In this document: positions 6,779-16,464 of the stretch, piece after piece
Layout: each line of letters starts with the position of its first letter
Numbering within the stretch: the first letter of the stretch is position 1
DNA from: Halomonas sp. KAO
GTDB lineage: Bacteria > Pseudomonadota > Gammaproteobacteria > Pseudomonadales > Halomonadaceae
Assembly: GCF_015595025.1 (NCBI RefSeq)
Contig: NZ_JADNRL010000010.1
Location: 109,702-173,701 of the forward strand
Length of the DNA: 64,000 nucleotides
Direction of reading: 5' to 3'
Translations under genes and position numbers: made by a program
Notes under the pieces: generated by a model
Told to the model about the DNA's origin: nothing
The model's input: only the letters and a program-made list of their open reading frames with translations
Databases searched by the model: none

Positions 6779-8611
6779 TCAGCGCCGGGCAAGCCACTCC
6801 TGCAGCCACGCCAGGGCCCCGGGCGTGGCCCGCCATTGATCGCGCATCAGGGTGCGATACTGCCAGGCTTCGGCCCGACTGCCCGGCTCGACCGGGCCAT
6901 CATCGCCCACCGGCGTCGGCGGCGCCGAGCTGTCGCCGCACATCAGCTTCACCGCGTGAGCATTGTGGGCATGAGACTCGTCCAGCGCCTGGGCCGCCTC
7001 TTCGAGTCGGTCGAGGCGATAGAGTGCCAGGGCGCGGCCCATCAGCACGCCCAGCACCGGCCCCTCGGCCTCGGCTTCCGGTGGCTGCTCACTGAGTGCC
7101 AGCGCCTCGCTGTCGCGTCCGTCCCGCAACAGCTGGTCGAGGACCAGCTCGCGAAGCCCCAGGCTGTCATGTCGATCCAGGGCCAGCAGGTCTTCGGCGA
7201 GTCGTCGTGAGCGCTCCCGCGCCCCGCGCTCCATGCCGACCACCAACGCCAGCCCCGTCCGCAACAGCAGCGTGTTGTCGGCATCTTCCCAGGCCAGGGT
7301 GCCCGGCCCCTCGGCCGCTACCTGCTCCAGCCAGCGCTCCAGCCGGACGGCGAGCGGCACGAACAGGCTCGGTGCCATCCAGGGCAGGCTGCCGAAGCGC
7401 GAGGTCAGCGCCAGGGTCAGCTCCTGGACGACCGCCGGCGCATCCAGCCACTCCGGATGACGACAGAGCTCGGGCAGCCACTCCGCGGCGGCGGGCCAGG
7501 GATCATCATCGAGCCCCAGTGGGGAGTCGGACACCCCCGATACCGGGAAGACCCGTCGCCAGGCGGCATGCAGGGTGTCCTCGCGTGCGGTGGTGTGATA
7601 CTCGAGCCGCCCCTCCCCGCTGCATGACACGGCCAGGCGCGGGGCGGTCGGGAGCTCCTCGAGAAGCGCCTGCAGCGACGCCAGTGGCTCGGCCAGGTCT
7701 TCCTCGGCATTGAGCAGCTGCTCGGCCAGGGTGGCACCGGGGTTCTCGGCCAGGTCGGCGAGGAACTGCAGCTGCTCCGGCGCCAGATCCCCCTGGCGTG
7801 CCAGACGCCGGAACCAGAAACTCGCCCGCTCGGCGGCCTCCTGCTCATGCCCCTCGTGCAGCAGCAACATGGCCTCGATATAGGCCAGGGTCGGCGAGTC
7901 CGGCAGCGCCTGCTGGGCACGCACGAAGGCCGCCCGGGCACTGTCCAGATCGTCGTTGTCGAGATGCATCAGACACAGGCGCTCCAGCGCCACTCCGCGC
8001 AGGAATAGCGGGCCATGCTCGAGCACCGCATCGAGAAGCGCCTCGCGCTTGCGATGAAAGCCGCGCTCCTGGAAGAGGTCGATCAGGATCTCGAAGGCGG
8101 GCTCGGCCTGCTCAGGCAGCCGAGACCAGTCACCACGTTCGAAGAGCGACTCGAGAATCTGCTGGGCGCGGCCGCGCTGGCCGGTCTCGGCCGCGATCAG
8201 CCCCGCCTCGAGCAGCGCCTGGGCGGGGGCACGGCCGCTGGCCAGCGCCGCCTTGAGGGTGTCGCCCTTCCAGTCGCGCAGCGAGAGCATCCACATCAGG
8301 TGCTCGGGCACCGAGCCGGGCAGCGTCACCGCGCCACAGCAGTGCTTGGTCTTGCGACCGGAGTCACACCAACAGGGCTCGTTTCGCCCGGGACGCGCCA
8401 GCGGTTCGCAGCGGAAGTCTAGGCGCGCCAGGGGCGTCTGTGACCACAGCTCCGGCGCGAGCGCCTGGGCCAGTGACAGATCGCCGCCCACCAATCGGGG
8501 CCCCTCTTCCCGCGCCCAGGTCATCAGCGCCGGGTAGCGCTCATCCTGGCGAATCGCCTTGAGCGCCCCCGAGGCAAATCCCAGCAGCTGTTCCACCCAT
8601 ACCGCCAGCAT
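6779..8611 (-). CDS. SEC-C zinc-motif protein with TPR-like helical repeats
   Basis: 610 residues, cytoplasmic, no signal or membrane segment. A SEC-C motif sits near the N-terminus: NEPCWCDSGRKTKHCC, with ligands Cys80, Cys82, His90 and Cys91, the zinc-binding pattern found at the SecA tail, where it contacts SecB and ribosomes. The remainder is Leu/Ala/Glu-rich helix-turn-helix sequence that looks like degenerate TPRs (for example around residues 150-260 and again near the C-terminus). Start at 8611 (ATG with GGAG seven bases upstream) rather than GTG at 8623. Function unknown; by analogy the SEC-C part may tether it to a protein or ribosome. It is followed by nothing co-directional, and lies downstream of the ABC1 kinase gene. 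Confidence 0.75.
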   Translation of the reverse strand: MLAVWVEQLLGFASGALKAIRQDERYPALMTWAREEGPRLVGGDLSLAQALAPELWSQTPLARLDFRCEPLARPGRNEPCWCDSGRKTKHCCGAVTLPGSVPEHLMWMLSLRDWKGDTLKAALASGRAPAQALLEAGLIAAETGQRGRAQQILESLFERGDWSRLPEQAEPAFEILIDLFQERGFHRKREALLDAVLEHGPLFLRGVALERLCLMHLDNDDLDSARAAFVRAQQALPDSPTLAYIEAMLLLHEGHEQEAAERASFWFRRLARQGDLAPEQLQFLADLAENPGATLAEQLLNAEEDLAEPLASLQALLEELPTAPRLAVSCSGEGRLEYHTTAREDTLHAAWRRVFPVSGVSDSPLGLDDDPWPAAAEWLPELCRHPEWLDAPAVVQELTLALTSRFGSLPWMAPSLFVPLAVRLERWLEQVAAEGPGTLAWEDADNTLLLRTGLALVVGMERGARERSRRLAEDLLALDRHDSLGLRELVLDQLLRDGRDSEALALSEQPPEAEAEGPVLGVLMGRALALYRLDRLEEAAQALDESHAHNAHAVKLMCGDSSAPPTPVGDDGPVEPGSRAEAWQYRTLMRDQWRATPGALAWLQEWLARR

Positions 8612-8677
8612 TGCGCACTCCACCGTCCGGAAAACGCCACAGTCTACCAGCCCGCCGGGGGGCTTGGCAGCCGCTTG

Positions 8678-9919
8678 CTACCGCGCCCACGACAGCAGCG
8701 GTGCGGTGCGGGCCTGCATATCGAGCCGGGCGCCGAGACGTACCAGGTTCCAGTAGTGGCCGTTCAACGTGCGTGACAGCAAAAGGGTGTCGGCGGGCGG
8801 CTGAAGGCGATCCATGGCCGCCCACACCTTGGGTGAGAGCTCACGCAGGCGACGATGCACGCGCACATCGCCAAAGTCCTGCTCGCCGGGGGCGAAGAGC
8901 GCCGAGACGGCCTCCGCCGCCTCTCGGTAAAGCGACAGCGGCGCGCCCTGCCCCTGACGGCCACCCAGCTCGAGCAGGGCACTATCCATGGCCATGACAT
9001 CCCCGTGCAGGGTGGCGTCGAGCAGATGCATCATCGCCTTGAGCCGCTCGTCAGGCACCGGGATCACCGCCCCCAGGTCGTAGATCACCAGCCGAGCCTG
9101 GTCATCGGCGGCGAAATTGCCGGCATGGGGGTCGGCATGCAGCTCGCCATGTGTGAAGAGCTCCTCGGTGAGCCAGTCGGCCAGGGTGGCGGCGATGCGC
9201 TGACGCGTGGCGTCATCCGCCGTCTCCAGGTCACGCAGCGGGGTGCCCGGCACATGGCGCATGGCCAGCACGCGCTCACCGGAGTAGGCCGGCAGAGGCT
9301 CGGGAATCACCATGCCCGGCCAGTCGACATAGCGCTGTCGATAGCGCGCCAGTGCCTCGGCCTCGGCGCAGTAGTCAAGCTCTCCGCGCAGGCTCGCCGC
9401 CAGTTCCTCGAACAGCGCATCGAGTCGCGCCTGAGGCACCTTGAACCACCGCCCGAGACGCATCAGGCGGCGGACCTGAGCGAGGTCTCCCTCCAGCACC
9501 TCGGCCAGCCCCGGGTACTGCACCTTGAGCACCAGCGTCTCCCCCTCATGCGTCACGGCGCGATGCACCTGGCCCATGGAGGCGCTGGCGAAGGGACGTG
9601 TCTCGACCTCGCGAAACACCCTGTCGATATCGCCATAGTGATCATCCAGGGTGTGGCGGATCGACTCCCAGGGCATCGGTTCGGCCTGGCGCTGCAACCT
9701 GGCCAACTCCTCGGCAAGGTCCGCAGGCAGCAGGTCGTCCCACTGGGACATGATCTGGGCCAGTTTCATGGCCGGCCCCTTGAGTTCGGAGAGTCCCTCG
9801 AACAGCGCCTCGCCCAGGGCCCGCCAGTCCGCCTGCCCGCCCAGGCGAGTTCGCAACAGCGCGCCACCGGTGCGCGCTCCCAGCCCCATCAACCGGCGTG
9901 TTCTGCCTCGCTCGCGCAT
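8678..9919 (-). CDS. ABC1/AarF-family (UbiB-like) atypical kinase
   Basis: 413 residues. Family hallmarks in order: the KGPAMKLAQ helix (the KxGQ position is KxAQ, as in one bacterial subfamily I recall), the Ala-rich loop ASASMGQVHRA, a lysine in LVLKVQYPG, the ExD-type YCAEAEALARY region, catalytic-loop GELHADPHAGNF and the metal site YDLGAV. It lacks the C-terminal membrane helices of UbiB. Relatives act in ubiquinone biosynthesis or lipid homeostasis as ATPases or kinases; this one's substrate is unknown. Start at 9919 has GGAG eight bases before it. Divergent from topB and 66 bases upstream of the SEC-C gene, so these two could be cotranscribed. Confidence 0.85.
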   Translation of the reverse strand: MRERGRTRRLMGLGARTGGALLRTRLGGQADWRALGEALFEGLSELKGPAMKLAQIMSQWDDLLPADLAEELARLQRQAEPMPWESIRHTLDDHYGDIDRVFREVETRPFASASMGQVHRAVTHEGETLVLKVQYPGLAEVLEGDLAQVRRLMRLGRWFKVPQARLDALFEELAASLRGELDYCAEAEALARYRQRYVDWPGMVIPEPLPAYSGERVLAMRHVPGTPLRDLETADDATRQRIAATLADWLTEELFTHGELHADPHAGNFAADDQARLVIYDLGAVIPVPDERLKAMMHLLDATLHGDVMAMDSALLELGGRQGQGAPLSLYREAAEAVSALFAPGEQDFGDVRVHRRLRELSPKVWAAMDRLQPPADTLLLSRTLNGHYWNLVRLGARLDMQARTAPLLSWAR

Positions 9920-10038
9920 CGCCCGGACTCCACAAGAATAATGATACAACAACTGTACACCATAATCGCAATGCAACACCTAGCCAAGCGTCGGCAACAC
10001 TGGAAGAATCCTCAACTCTCACCGCAAGCGAGGCCGCC

Positions 10039-11970
10039 ATGCGCCTGATCATCGCCGAGAAGCCCAGCCTGGCCCGGGCCATCGCCGACGCCCTGCCCGG
10101 CTCCCCCCGCAAGCAGGAGGGAGCGATCGTCGTGGGCGACTCCACCGTGACCTGGTGCCTCGGCCACCTGCTGGAGCAGGCGCCTCCCGACGCCTATGAC
10201 CCGGCCCTCAAACAGTGGCGGCTGGACACCCTGCCGATCCTGCCCAAGCACTGGAAGCTCACCCCTCGCCCCAAGGCTCGCGGCCAGCTGGCGGCGATTC
10301 GCAGGCTGCTCAAGACCGCCAACGAGGTGGTGCATGCCGGTGACCCCGACCGCGAAGGCCAGCTGCTGGTTCAGGAGGTGATCGAATACCTCGGCTGGAA
10401 GGGCAGGGTCTCACGACTGCTGATCAGCGATCTCAACCGCCCCGCCGTTCAGCGGGCCCTGTCGCGACTGGAGGACAACCGGCGCTACCAGCCACTCTAC
10501 CGGGCCGCCGAATCACGCTCCCGCGCCGACTGGCTGTATGGCATCAACCTGACCCGGGCCTGGACGCTGACGGGCCGTCAGGCCGGTCATGACGGTGTAC
10601 TCTCGGTGGGCCGCGTACAGACCCCGGTGCTTGGCCTGGTGGTGCGCCGGGACGCCGAGATCCGTGGTTTCACGCCCAGGCCCTTCTTCGTATTGTGGGC
10701 CGATCTTGCGGTGCCCCGGGGCGAGCTGCGCGCCTGGTGGGTACCCGGTGAACACCATCCGCTCGACGACCAGGGACGCCTGCTGGCCCGGGAGCCCGCG
10801 GCCAGCCTCGCCGAACGCCTGCCCGGGGCCGAGGGCCGACTGGTGGCACTGGAGACCCAGCAGAAGCGCCAGCCCGCCCCCCTGCCCTACTCGCTCTCGG
10901 CGCTGCAGGTCGATGCCGCCAGGCGCCATGGCATCTCCGCCAAGATCGTGCTGGACACCTGCCAGTCGCTCTATGAGCGCTACCGGCTGATCACCTACCC
11001 GCGCTCCGACTGTCGCTATCTGCCCGAGGAGCATTTCGCCGCCGCCCGAGGCACCCTGGCAGGCGCCTGCCGTGAAGATGACACCCTGCGCGGCTGGTTG
11101 GCCGGGGCCGATTTCACGCGCCGATCGCGAGCATGGAGTGACGGCAAGGTGGGCGCACACCACGCCCTGGCGCCCACCGGACGACCGGCGGACATGGCAC
11201 GCCTCACGGCCACCGAGGCGAACGTCTTCCGGCTGATCGCCCGCAACGTGATCGCCCAGTTCTATCCGCCGCTCTCCACCCGCGACGTGAAGGCGGAGTT
11301 CTCGATCCTCGGGGAAACGTTCCGTGCCCGGGGTCAGGAGATCCTCGACCCCGGCTGGAAGCCGCTGTTCACCACCCGCGACGAGGCACCGCCACTGCCG
11401 CCGCTCAGCGAGGGTGAGGAGTGTCGCGTCCAGAGCGGCGGCGTGGAAGATCGTGAGACCCGTCCGCCGGAGCCGTTCAATGACGCCAGCCTGATCAAGG
11501 CGATGATGAACATCGGCCGCTATGTCGACGACCCCGCCGTGAGACGCACCCTGCGTGAACACGATGGCCTGGGCACCGAGGCGACCCGCGCCGGCATCCT
11601 CGAGACGCTGGTTGCGCGCGGGTATCTGGTCCGTGAGGGCAAGGCCCTGCGTGCCACCCGCCTGGGCAGCGCACTGATCGCCTCACTGCCCGAAGCGGTC
11701 AGCCGCCCAGAACGCACCGCGCAATGGGAACAGCGCCTGGGAGCCATCGCCGAAGAGGACGCCGCCCCCGCGCCCTTCCTCGAGTCACTGGTCGCCGACC
11801 TGCGCACCCTGCTCGGCGCCGCCGATGCCGGACGCCTGCGTCAGGCACTCCACAGCGCCGAGGGCGCCGAGGCCAAGGCGTCCCGTCGCACCAGCGGCCG
11901 CCGCAGCACCGGACGCTCGGCCAGGAGCGGCAAGCGTCGCACTCCCCAACGTCGCAAGGAGGGCCGCTGA
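10039..11970 (+). CDS. topB: DNA topoisomerase III
   Basis: 643 residues, a type IA topoisomerase. It opens with the Toprim domain (MRLIIAEKPSLARAIADALPG), has DPDREGQLLV, the toprim acidic pair, and the active-site tyrosine Tyr320 in ITYPRSDCRYLP. It relaxes or decatenates DNA by single-strand passage, helping chromosome segregation and recombination-intermediate resolution. The C-terminal tail after about residue 610 is Arg/Lys/Ser-rich, as in many TopB proteins, and probably binds DNA. GAGG lies six bases before the chosen ATG; the frame is open further upstream without a good start. The stop overlaps the next gene's start (TGATG), so the two are translationally coupled. Confidence 0.95.
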   Translation: MRLIIAEKPSLARAIADALPGSPRKQEGAIVVGDSTVTWCLGHLLEQAPPDAYDPALKQWRLDTLPILPKHWKLTPRPKARGQLAAIRRLLKTANEVVHAGDPDREGQLLVQEVIEYLGWKGRVSRLLISDLNRPAVQRALSRLEDNRRYQPLYRAAESRSRADWLYGINLTRAWTLTGRQAGHDGVLSVGRVQTPVLGLVVRRDAEIRGFTPRPFFVLWADLAVPRGELRAWWVPGEHHPLDDQGRLLAREPAASLAERLPGAEGRLVALETQQKRQPAPLPYSLSALQVDAARRHGISAKIVLDTCQSLYERYRLITYPRSDCRYLPEEHFAAARGTLAGACREDDTLRGWLAGADFTRRSRAWSDGKVGAHHALAPTGRPADMARLTATEANVFRLIARNVIAQFYPPLSTRDVKAEFSILGETFRARGQEILDPGWKPLFTTRDEAPPLPPLSEGEECRVQSGGVEDRETRPPEPFNDASLIKAMMNIGRYVDDPAVRRTLREHDGLGTEATRAGILETLVARGYLVREGKALRATRLGSALIASLPEAVSRPERTAQWEQRLGAIAEEDAAPAPFLESLVADLRTLLGAADAGRLRQALHSAEGAEAKASRRTSGRRSTGRSARSGKRRTPQRRKEGR

Positions 11971-12887
11971 TGGCGCTTCAAACACACTGGATCGTGGGAC
12001 CAGGTGCCATCGGCCGCCTGCTCGCCCTGCGTCTGGCCCAACATGGCCAGCGGATAACACTGCTCGGCCGCCGTCCCCTTCCCGACCGTCAAACACTGGT
12101 CACTCCCCAGGGTGATGTCCTAAGCCTGGAGGTGATCACACGGACTCGCCCCCCCGGCGGCTCTCCCGACCTCCTCCACCTGACCACCAAGGCCTACGCC
12201 GCCGAGGCGGCCTATCTTGAGCTCGCTTCCCGACTTCCCGCCGACCTCCCGCTGGTGCTGTGGCAGAACGGCTACCACACCCAGCCACGACTCGCGACAC
12301 GTCACCCAGGCCCGGTGCTGTGCGCCACCACCACCGAAGGGGCCTATGTTGCCGCGGATGATCGCGTCGTCCACGCCGGCCGGGGTAACACCCTGATCGG
12401 CTCCCTGAAGGGTGGCCATGGCGATCTGGCGAGAACAGTGGCCAGCCTGCTGAGTGCAAGCGGCCTGCCGACCCGGGCGGTGCCGGACATTCGGCGACGC
12501 CTATGGCACAAGCTGGCCATCAACGCCGCCATCAACCCCCTGGTTGCCCACCACAGGATTCGCAATGGCGAACTTCGCGATACGCCGTTTCGTGACGAGG
12601 TGGAGGCGGTGATCGGTGAAGTGGCGAGGGTAATGCAGGCCGAGGGCATCGCACCGCCTGAAGGCAGCGGGCTCGATGGCTGGCGCACCCTGGTCTGGAG
12701 AGTGGTGGAGGCCACCGCCAACAATCGCGCCTCGATGCTCCAGGACGTGCTGGCGGGGCGTCCCACGGAGCATGTCGCGATACTCGGCCCGCTCTGCGAG
12801 GCCGCCAGGCGCCACGACCTGGCGACACCCAGACTGGATTCATTGCTGAAGACCCTGGCTAAAGCCCAAGGGACAGTCCCCGGCTGA
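11970..12887 (+). CDS. panE: Ketopantoate reductase-family protein (2-dehydropantoate 2-reductase)
   Basis: 305 residues. The Rossmann motif is WIVGPGAIGRLLA (GxGxxG at about residues 10-15). The conserved C-terminal block LWHKLAINAAINPL carries the catalytic lysine (Lys181), and a TANNRASMLQDVLAGRPTE segment gives the substrate Asn/Ser region. PanE reduces ketopantoate to pantoate with NADPH in pantothenate and CoA synthesis. This superfamily also contains paralogues of other function, so the exact substrate is likely but not proven. Its ATG overlaps the topB stop by one base, with AAGGAGG just upstream inside topB. Confidence 0.85.
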   Translation: MALQTHWIVGPGAIGRLLALRLAQHGQRITLLGRRPLPDRQTLVTPQGDVLSLEVITRTRPPGGSPDLLHLTTKAYAAEAAYLELASRLPADLPLVLWQNGYHTQPRLATRHPGPVLCATTTEGAYVAADDRVVHAGRGNTLIGSLKGGHGDLARTVASLLSASGLPTRAVPDIRRRLWHKLAINAAINPLVAHHRIRNGELRDTPFRDEVEAVIGEVARVMQAEGIAPPEGSGLDGWRTLVWRVVEATANNRASMLQDVLAGRPTEHVAILGPLCEAARRHDLATPRLDSLLKTLAKAQGTVPG

Positions 12888-13071
12888 GCAATCAGGCCAG
12901 TCTTTATGCATTACGCCAGCAGCATCGACACTGCCCGAGAGTGCCCCTGCTATCGCCGGGCCAAATGCCTGGCGAACCGGGGGTGGGCTTGCTAGCCTGT
13001 AAGGATATCATCGCTACTCGCCCTGGGGCCTGGTCCGAATGAATCAGGCCTAAGAGCTAGGACACGGACCC
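12888..13071. other. Intergenic region before the secreted protein
   Basis: 184 bases. A CTTGCT...(17)...TATCAT pair around 12987-13011 could be a sigma-70 promoter for the gene at 13072. No terminator hairpin with a T-run is evident after panE. Confidence 0.25.
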
Positions 13072-13695
13072 ATGTCATCCCGTCATACCATTGCCGCGTT
13101 ACTGGCTGGTCTTGCCCTAGGCACGTCGCTTGCCGCTGTCGGCGCCGAAAAAGGCTCCCTCGCCGAAGAGGTCGTCAGGCAAGTCGATCCGCATAATCCC
13201 GCCTACAGCCCCGCCTACGCCAGCCAGCCCGACAATCTCATGCGACTCGAGAACGGTGTTGTCATCGACGGCCAGGACATCGAGAGCCCCGACGGCTATA
13301 CCTCCGGCTTTCGATTGATCGCCGGCTTCAGCCCGTTTCGGCTCCCCAAGCTGGACCTCGGTGCCGAGTTCAGCTACCACCAGCGCGACGAGATGCCCAC
13401 CCGTCTCGATAACCAGCAGCTGCTGGTCAATACCGTCAGCCTCGGCGGCAGCCTGGTGGCGGGCGTACGCCTGGGAGATTTCGGGCTCTATGCCAAGTCA
13501 GGCCTGGTCGGCTGGGAGGGCGATGCCGTGATTCCGCGCGGCGAGGGCGAGGAGACCGGCACCACCAGGGTTCGGGGTTTCGGCGCCCGCCTGCAGCTCC
13601 CGGGCTTTACCAGCCGCCTCGAGCTCGAGGAGTACGATGCGCCCGATATGGCGCATCTCAATCTGCTGACCGCCTCGCTCCATATTCCCTTCTAA
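13072..13695 (+). CDS. Exported protein, probable small outer-membrane beta-barrel
   Basis: 207 residues with a clear Sec signal peptide (about residues 1-25, cleavage near AVGA). After a polar stretch the protein is made of alternating-residue strands with aromatic ends (FRLIAGFSPF, LGAEFSYHQ, VSLGGSLVAGVRL, FGLYAKSGLVG, GFGARLQLPG) and ends in LHIPF, a C-terminal Phe typical of outer-membrane barrels. About eight strands fit an OmpA/OmpW-sized barrel. Similar proteins occur in Halomonas genomes as uncharacterised outer-membrane proteins. No function can be assigned. It stands alone between panE and the convergent ppc. Confidence 0.7.
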   Translation: MSSRHTIAALLAGLALGTSLAAVGAEKGSLAEEVVRQVDPHNPAYSPAYASQPDNLMRLENGVVIDGQDIESPDGYTSGFRLIAGFSPFRLPKLDLGAEFSYHQRDEMPTRLDNQQLLVNTVSLGGSLVAGVRLGDFGLYAKSGLVGWEGDAVIPRGEGEETGTTRVRGFGARLQLPGFTSRLELEEYDAPDMAHLNLLTASLHIPF

Positions 13696-13741
13696 AGAGC
13701 GCGGCTACACCGTTTCAAGGCGCAAGGCGCAAGGCAATATC

Positions 13742-13771
13742 ATGGCTTCATCCCCAATGGCTTCATCCCCA
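13742..13771. repeat. Exact 15-bp tandem duplication
   Basis: The 15-mer ATGGCTTCATCCCCA occurs twice head to tail (13742-13756 and 13757-13771), just after two copies of AAGGCGC (about 13716-13730). It is between convergent genes and has no evident function. Confidence 0.8.
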
Positions 13772-13815
13772 GCAGTACAAGGGGAATCCTTGCACCTAGT
13801 ACCTGGCCGCAGGCC

Positions 13816-16464
13816 CTATCCAGTATTACGCAGCCCCGCGGCGATACCCGCCATGGTCACCATCAGCGCTCGCGACAGATCGGCGCTGATCGCCCCGTCG
13901 GCGTCGCGATTACGCTGCAAAAGCTCCGCCTGCAGCCCATGTAGCGGGTCGATATAGGGATTGCGCACGGCTATTGCCTGGTGGATCAACGGCGTCTTCT
14001 CCAGCAGTTCCTGCTGTTCCAGCATCTCCAGCAACACCTCATTGAGCCGCTCGAAACGCTGCCGCAGGCGCTGCCCCAGCGCCTTGAGAGTCGGCTCGTC
14101 GACCAGGCGATGCTCATAGTAGGCAGAGATGCCCACATCGGCCTTGGAAAGCAGCATTTCCAGCATGTCCAGGTAGGTGCCGAAGAAGGGCCAGCGGTCA
14201 CGCATCTCCTGAAGCACCTCACGCCCCCCCTCCTCTTCGAGACGGGTGGCGAAGGCCTCGCCACTTCCCAGCCAGGCAGGCAGCATCAGGCGGACCTGGG
14301 TCCAGGCAAAGATCCAGGGAATCGCCCGCAGTGTCTCCACTCCACCATCCTGGCGCCGCTTGGTAGGCCGCGAGCCCAACGGCAGGCGCCCGAGCGATCC
14401 CTCCGGTGTCACCGCACGGAAGTAGGGCACGAAATCGTCATCCTCTCGCACCACCCCCACATAGGCCCCATGGGCGATCTCGGCCAGGCGATCCATCTCA
14501 TCGCGCCAGTGGGGTTCCGGGTCCGGTGGCGGCAGCAGCGTTGCCTCCAGCACCGCGCAGGCGTAGATCTCCATGGAACGCAGGGCGATCTCCGGCTGAC
14601 CGAACTTGAAGCGGATCATCTCGCCCTGCTCGGTCACCCTGAGGCTGCCATTCACCGAACCAGGCGGTTGAGAGAGAATCGCCGCATGGGCCGGGCCACC
14701 ACCGCGCCCCACGGTCCCACCGCGTCCATGGAACAGCGTCAGGTCCACGGCGTGATGACGACACACCGTCACCAGGCTCTCCTGGGCACGGTACTGGGCC
14801 CAAGCGGCGGCCAGCTGACCGGCATCCTTGGCCGAATCCGAGTAGCCGATCATTACCTCCTGTCGGCCGCCGATCAGACGGCGATAGCCGGGCAGGGAGA
14901 GCAGGCGGTCGATCGCCTCGCCGGCATGATTGAGGTCGTTGAGGGTCTCGAACAGCGGCGCAATCGGCAGCTTGACCTCGCCCCCCACCTCCTTCATCAG
15001 CAGTGCCACGGTCAACACATCGGAGGGCTCTGCCGCCATGGAGATGACATAGGTCCCGAGCGCTTCGGCCTGTTCGCTGGCGATGACCCGGAAGGTATCG
15101 ATCACCTCACGCGACTCCGTCGAGCACTCCCAGCGCCGCGGTATCAGCGGTCGGCGCGACTCGAGCTCCTCGAGCAGGAAGGCCTGGCGCTGCTCTTCGC
15201 TCCAGTCACGATAGTGCCCCAGGCCCAGACCTGCGGTGAGCTCCTCCATCACCTGAGCGTGCCGGCTCGCCTCCTGGCGAATATCGAGCCGGGTCAGGGT
15301 GACACCGAACACCGCCACCCGCCGCAGGGTATCCAGCAGTGCACCGTTGGCGATGGTGTCGAGACCCACATCGCACAGCGAGCGGTAGCAGGCAAGCAGC
15401 GGTGAGTAGAGCTGGTCACGGCTCTCGATGATCGGTCCCCCGTCGTAGGGCTTGCCATCGAGGCTCGCCTTGGCCCAGTCACGGGTGGCCTCGACTCGCG
15501 CCAGCAGCTGGCGCAGCAGCTCGCGGTAGGGCTCCGGTGCGTCACCAACCTCGGCCTTGAGCGCGCTGTTGGCCTTCCACATGGAGAGCTCGGCCTTGAG
15601 CTGTTCCAGGTCGCGCAGGTAGAGATCCGCGGCCATCCAGCGCCCCAGCAGCAGCACCTCGCGGGTCACCCGGGAGGTCACGTTGGGATTGCCGTCGCGA
15701 TCGCCCCCCATCCACGACGAGAAGCTGATCGGCGCGGCATCCAGAGGCAGCCGCTCGCCGGCGGTCTCCAGCAGCAGGTTGTCCAGGTCACGGTGAAAGT
15801 CGGGCACCGCCTGCCACAGCGAGTTTTCGATCACCGCGAAGCCCCACTTCGCCTCATCCACCGGCGAGGGCCGCTCGTGGCGGATCTCGTCGGTATGCCA
15901 GGCCTGGCTGATCAGCTCCTCGAGACGCCCCTTGGCCCGGGCGCCGCGCTCGGGATAGTCCCCCGATGATTCGATGGCGGTCAGGCAGTCGTCGATGGCG
16001 TCGTACTTCTGGATCAGGGTGCGCCGAATGACCTCGGTGGGGTGGGCGGTCAATACCAGTTCGACACGCATGCCGGCCAGGCTCTCGACCAGCTTGCGTG
16101 GTGAGTGGCCGGCATGGCGCGCCCGCTCCACCAGCTCGGAGAGCACCGGTTGCGTTCCCGGCCGGTAATCCTCGACGCGACGAAAGCGGGCCCGATAGTG
16201 CTGTTCGGCGATATTGGCCAGGTTGAGAAACTGGTTGAAGGCGCGGGTCACCGGCAGCAGGTCGCGGTCTGGCAAGCGACGCAGGTACTCGATCAGCTCA
16301 CGCTGAGCCTGCTCGTCGCCCTGACGACCTCGCTTGGCGAAATCGCGGATGGCCTCGATCTTGTCGACGAAGTCGCCCCCCAGGTCATCGGCAATGGTAC
16401 GCCCCAGGCTGTCGCCAAGGATACGCACGTTGTCACGCAGGGATTCATGAAGATCATGGCTCAT
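13816..16464 (-). CDS. ppc: Phosphoenolpyruvate carboxylase
   Basis: 882 residues, full length for bacterial PEPC. Catalytic His141 lies in VLTAHPTEV, and the second catalytic block FHGRGGTVGRGGGP is intact; the C-terminal NPYIDPLHGLQAELL and RNTG end are conserved. It carboxylates PEP to oxaloacetate, replenishing the TCA cycle. Start at 16464 is chosen because its ATG overlaps the mazG stop (ATGA), making ppc the last gene of the cysM-rlmD-relA-mazG-ppc train. PEPC is usually allosterically controlled by acetyl-CoA and aspartate. The linkage with relA/mazG places a central anaplerotic enzyme on the same transcript as the stringent-response synthetase. Confidence 0.97.
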   Translation of the reverse strand: MSHDLHESLRDNVRILGDSLGRTIADDLGGDFVDKIEAIRDFAKRGRQGDEQAQRELIEYLRRLPDRDLLPVTRAFNQFLNLANIAEQHYRARFRRVEDYRPGTQPVLSELVERARHAGHSPRKLVESLAGMRVELVLTAHPTEVIRRTLIQKYDAIDDCLTAIESSGDYPERGARAKGRLEELISQAWHTDEIRHERPSPVDEAKWGFAVIENSLWQAVPDFHRDLDNLLLETAGERLPLDAAPISFSSWMGGDRDGNPNVTSRVTREVLLLGRWMAADLYLRDLEQLKAELSMWKANSALKAEVGDAPEPYRELLRQLLARVEATRDWAKASLDGKPYDGGPIIESRDQLYSPLLACYRSLCDVGLDTIANGALLDTLRRVAVFGVTLTRLDIRQEASRHAQVMEELTAGLGLGHYRDWSEEQRQAFLLEELESRRPLIPRRWECSTESREVIDTFRVIASEQAEALGTYVISMAAEPSDVLTVALLMKEVGGEVKLPIAPLFETLNDLNHAGEAIDRLLSLPGYRRLIGGRQEVMIGYSDSAKDAGQLAAAWAQYRAQESLVTVCRHHAVDLTLFHGRGGTVGRGGGPAHAAILSQPPGSVNGSLRVTEQGEMIRFKFGQPEIALRSMEIYACAVLEATLLPPPDPEPHWRDEMDRLAEIAHGAYVGVVREDDDFVPYFRAVTPEGSLGRLPLGSRPTKRRQDGGVETLRAIPWIFAWTQVRLMLPAWLGSGEAFATRLEEEGGREVLQEMRDRWPFFGTYLDMLEMLLSKADVGISAYYEHRLVDEPTLKALGQRLRQRFERLNEVLLEMLEQQELLEKTPLIHQAIAVRNPYIDPLHGLQAELLQRNRDADGAISADLSRALMVTMAGIAAGLRNTG

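Noticed and set aside
5674..6792. 372-codon open frame antisense to ampG
   Set aside because: Composition (Gln/Gly/Asp-rich) is that of an antisense shadow; ampG has clear family motifs.
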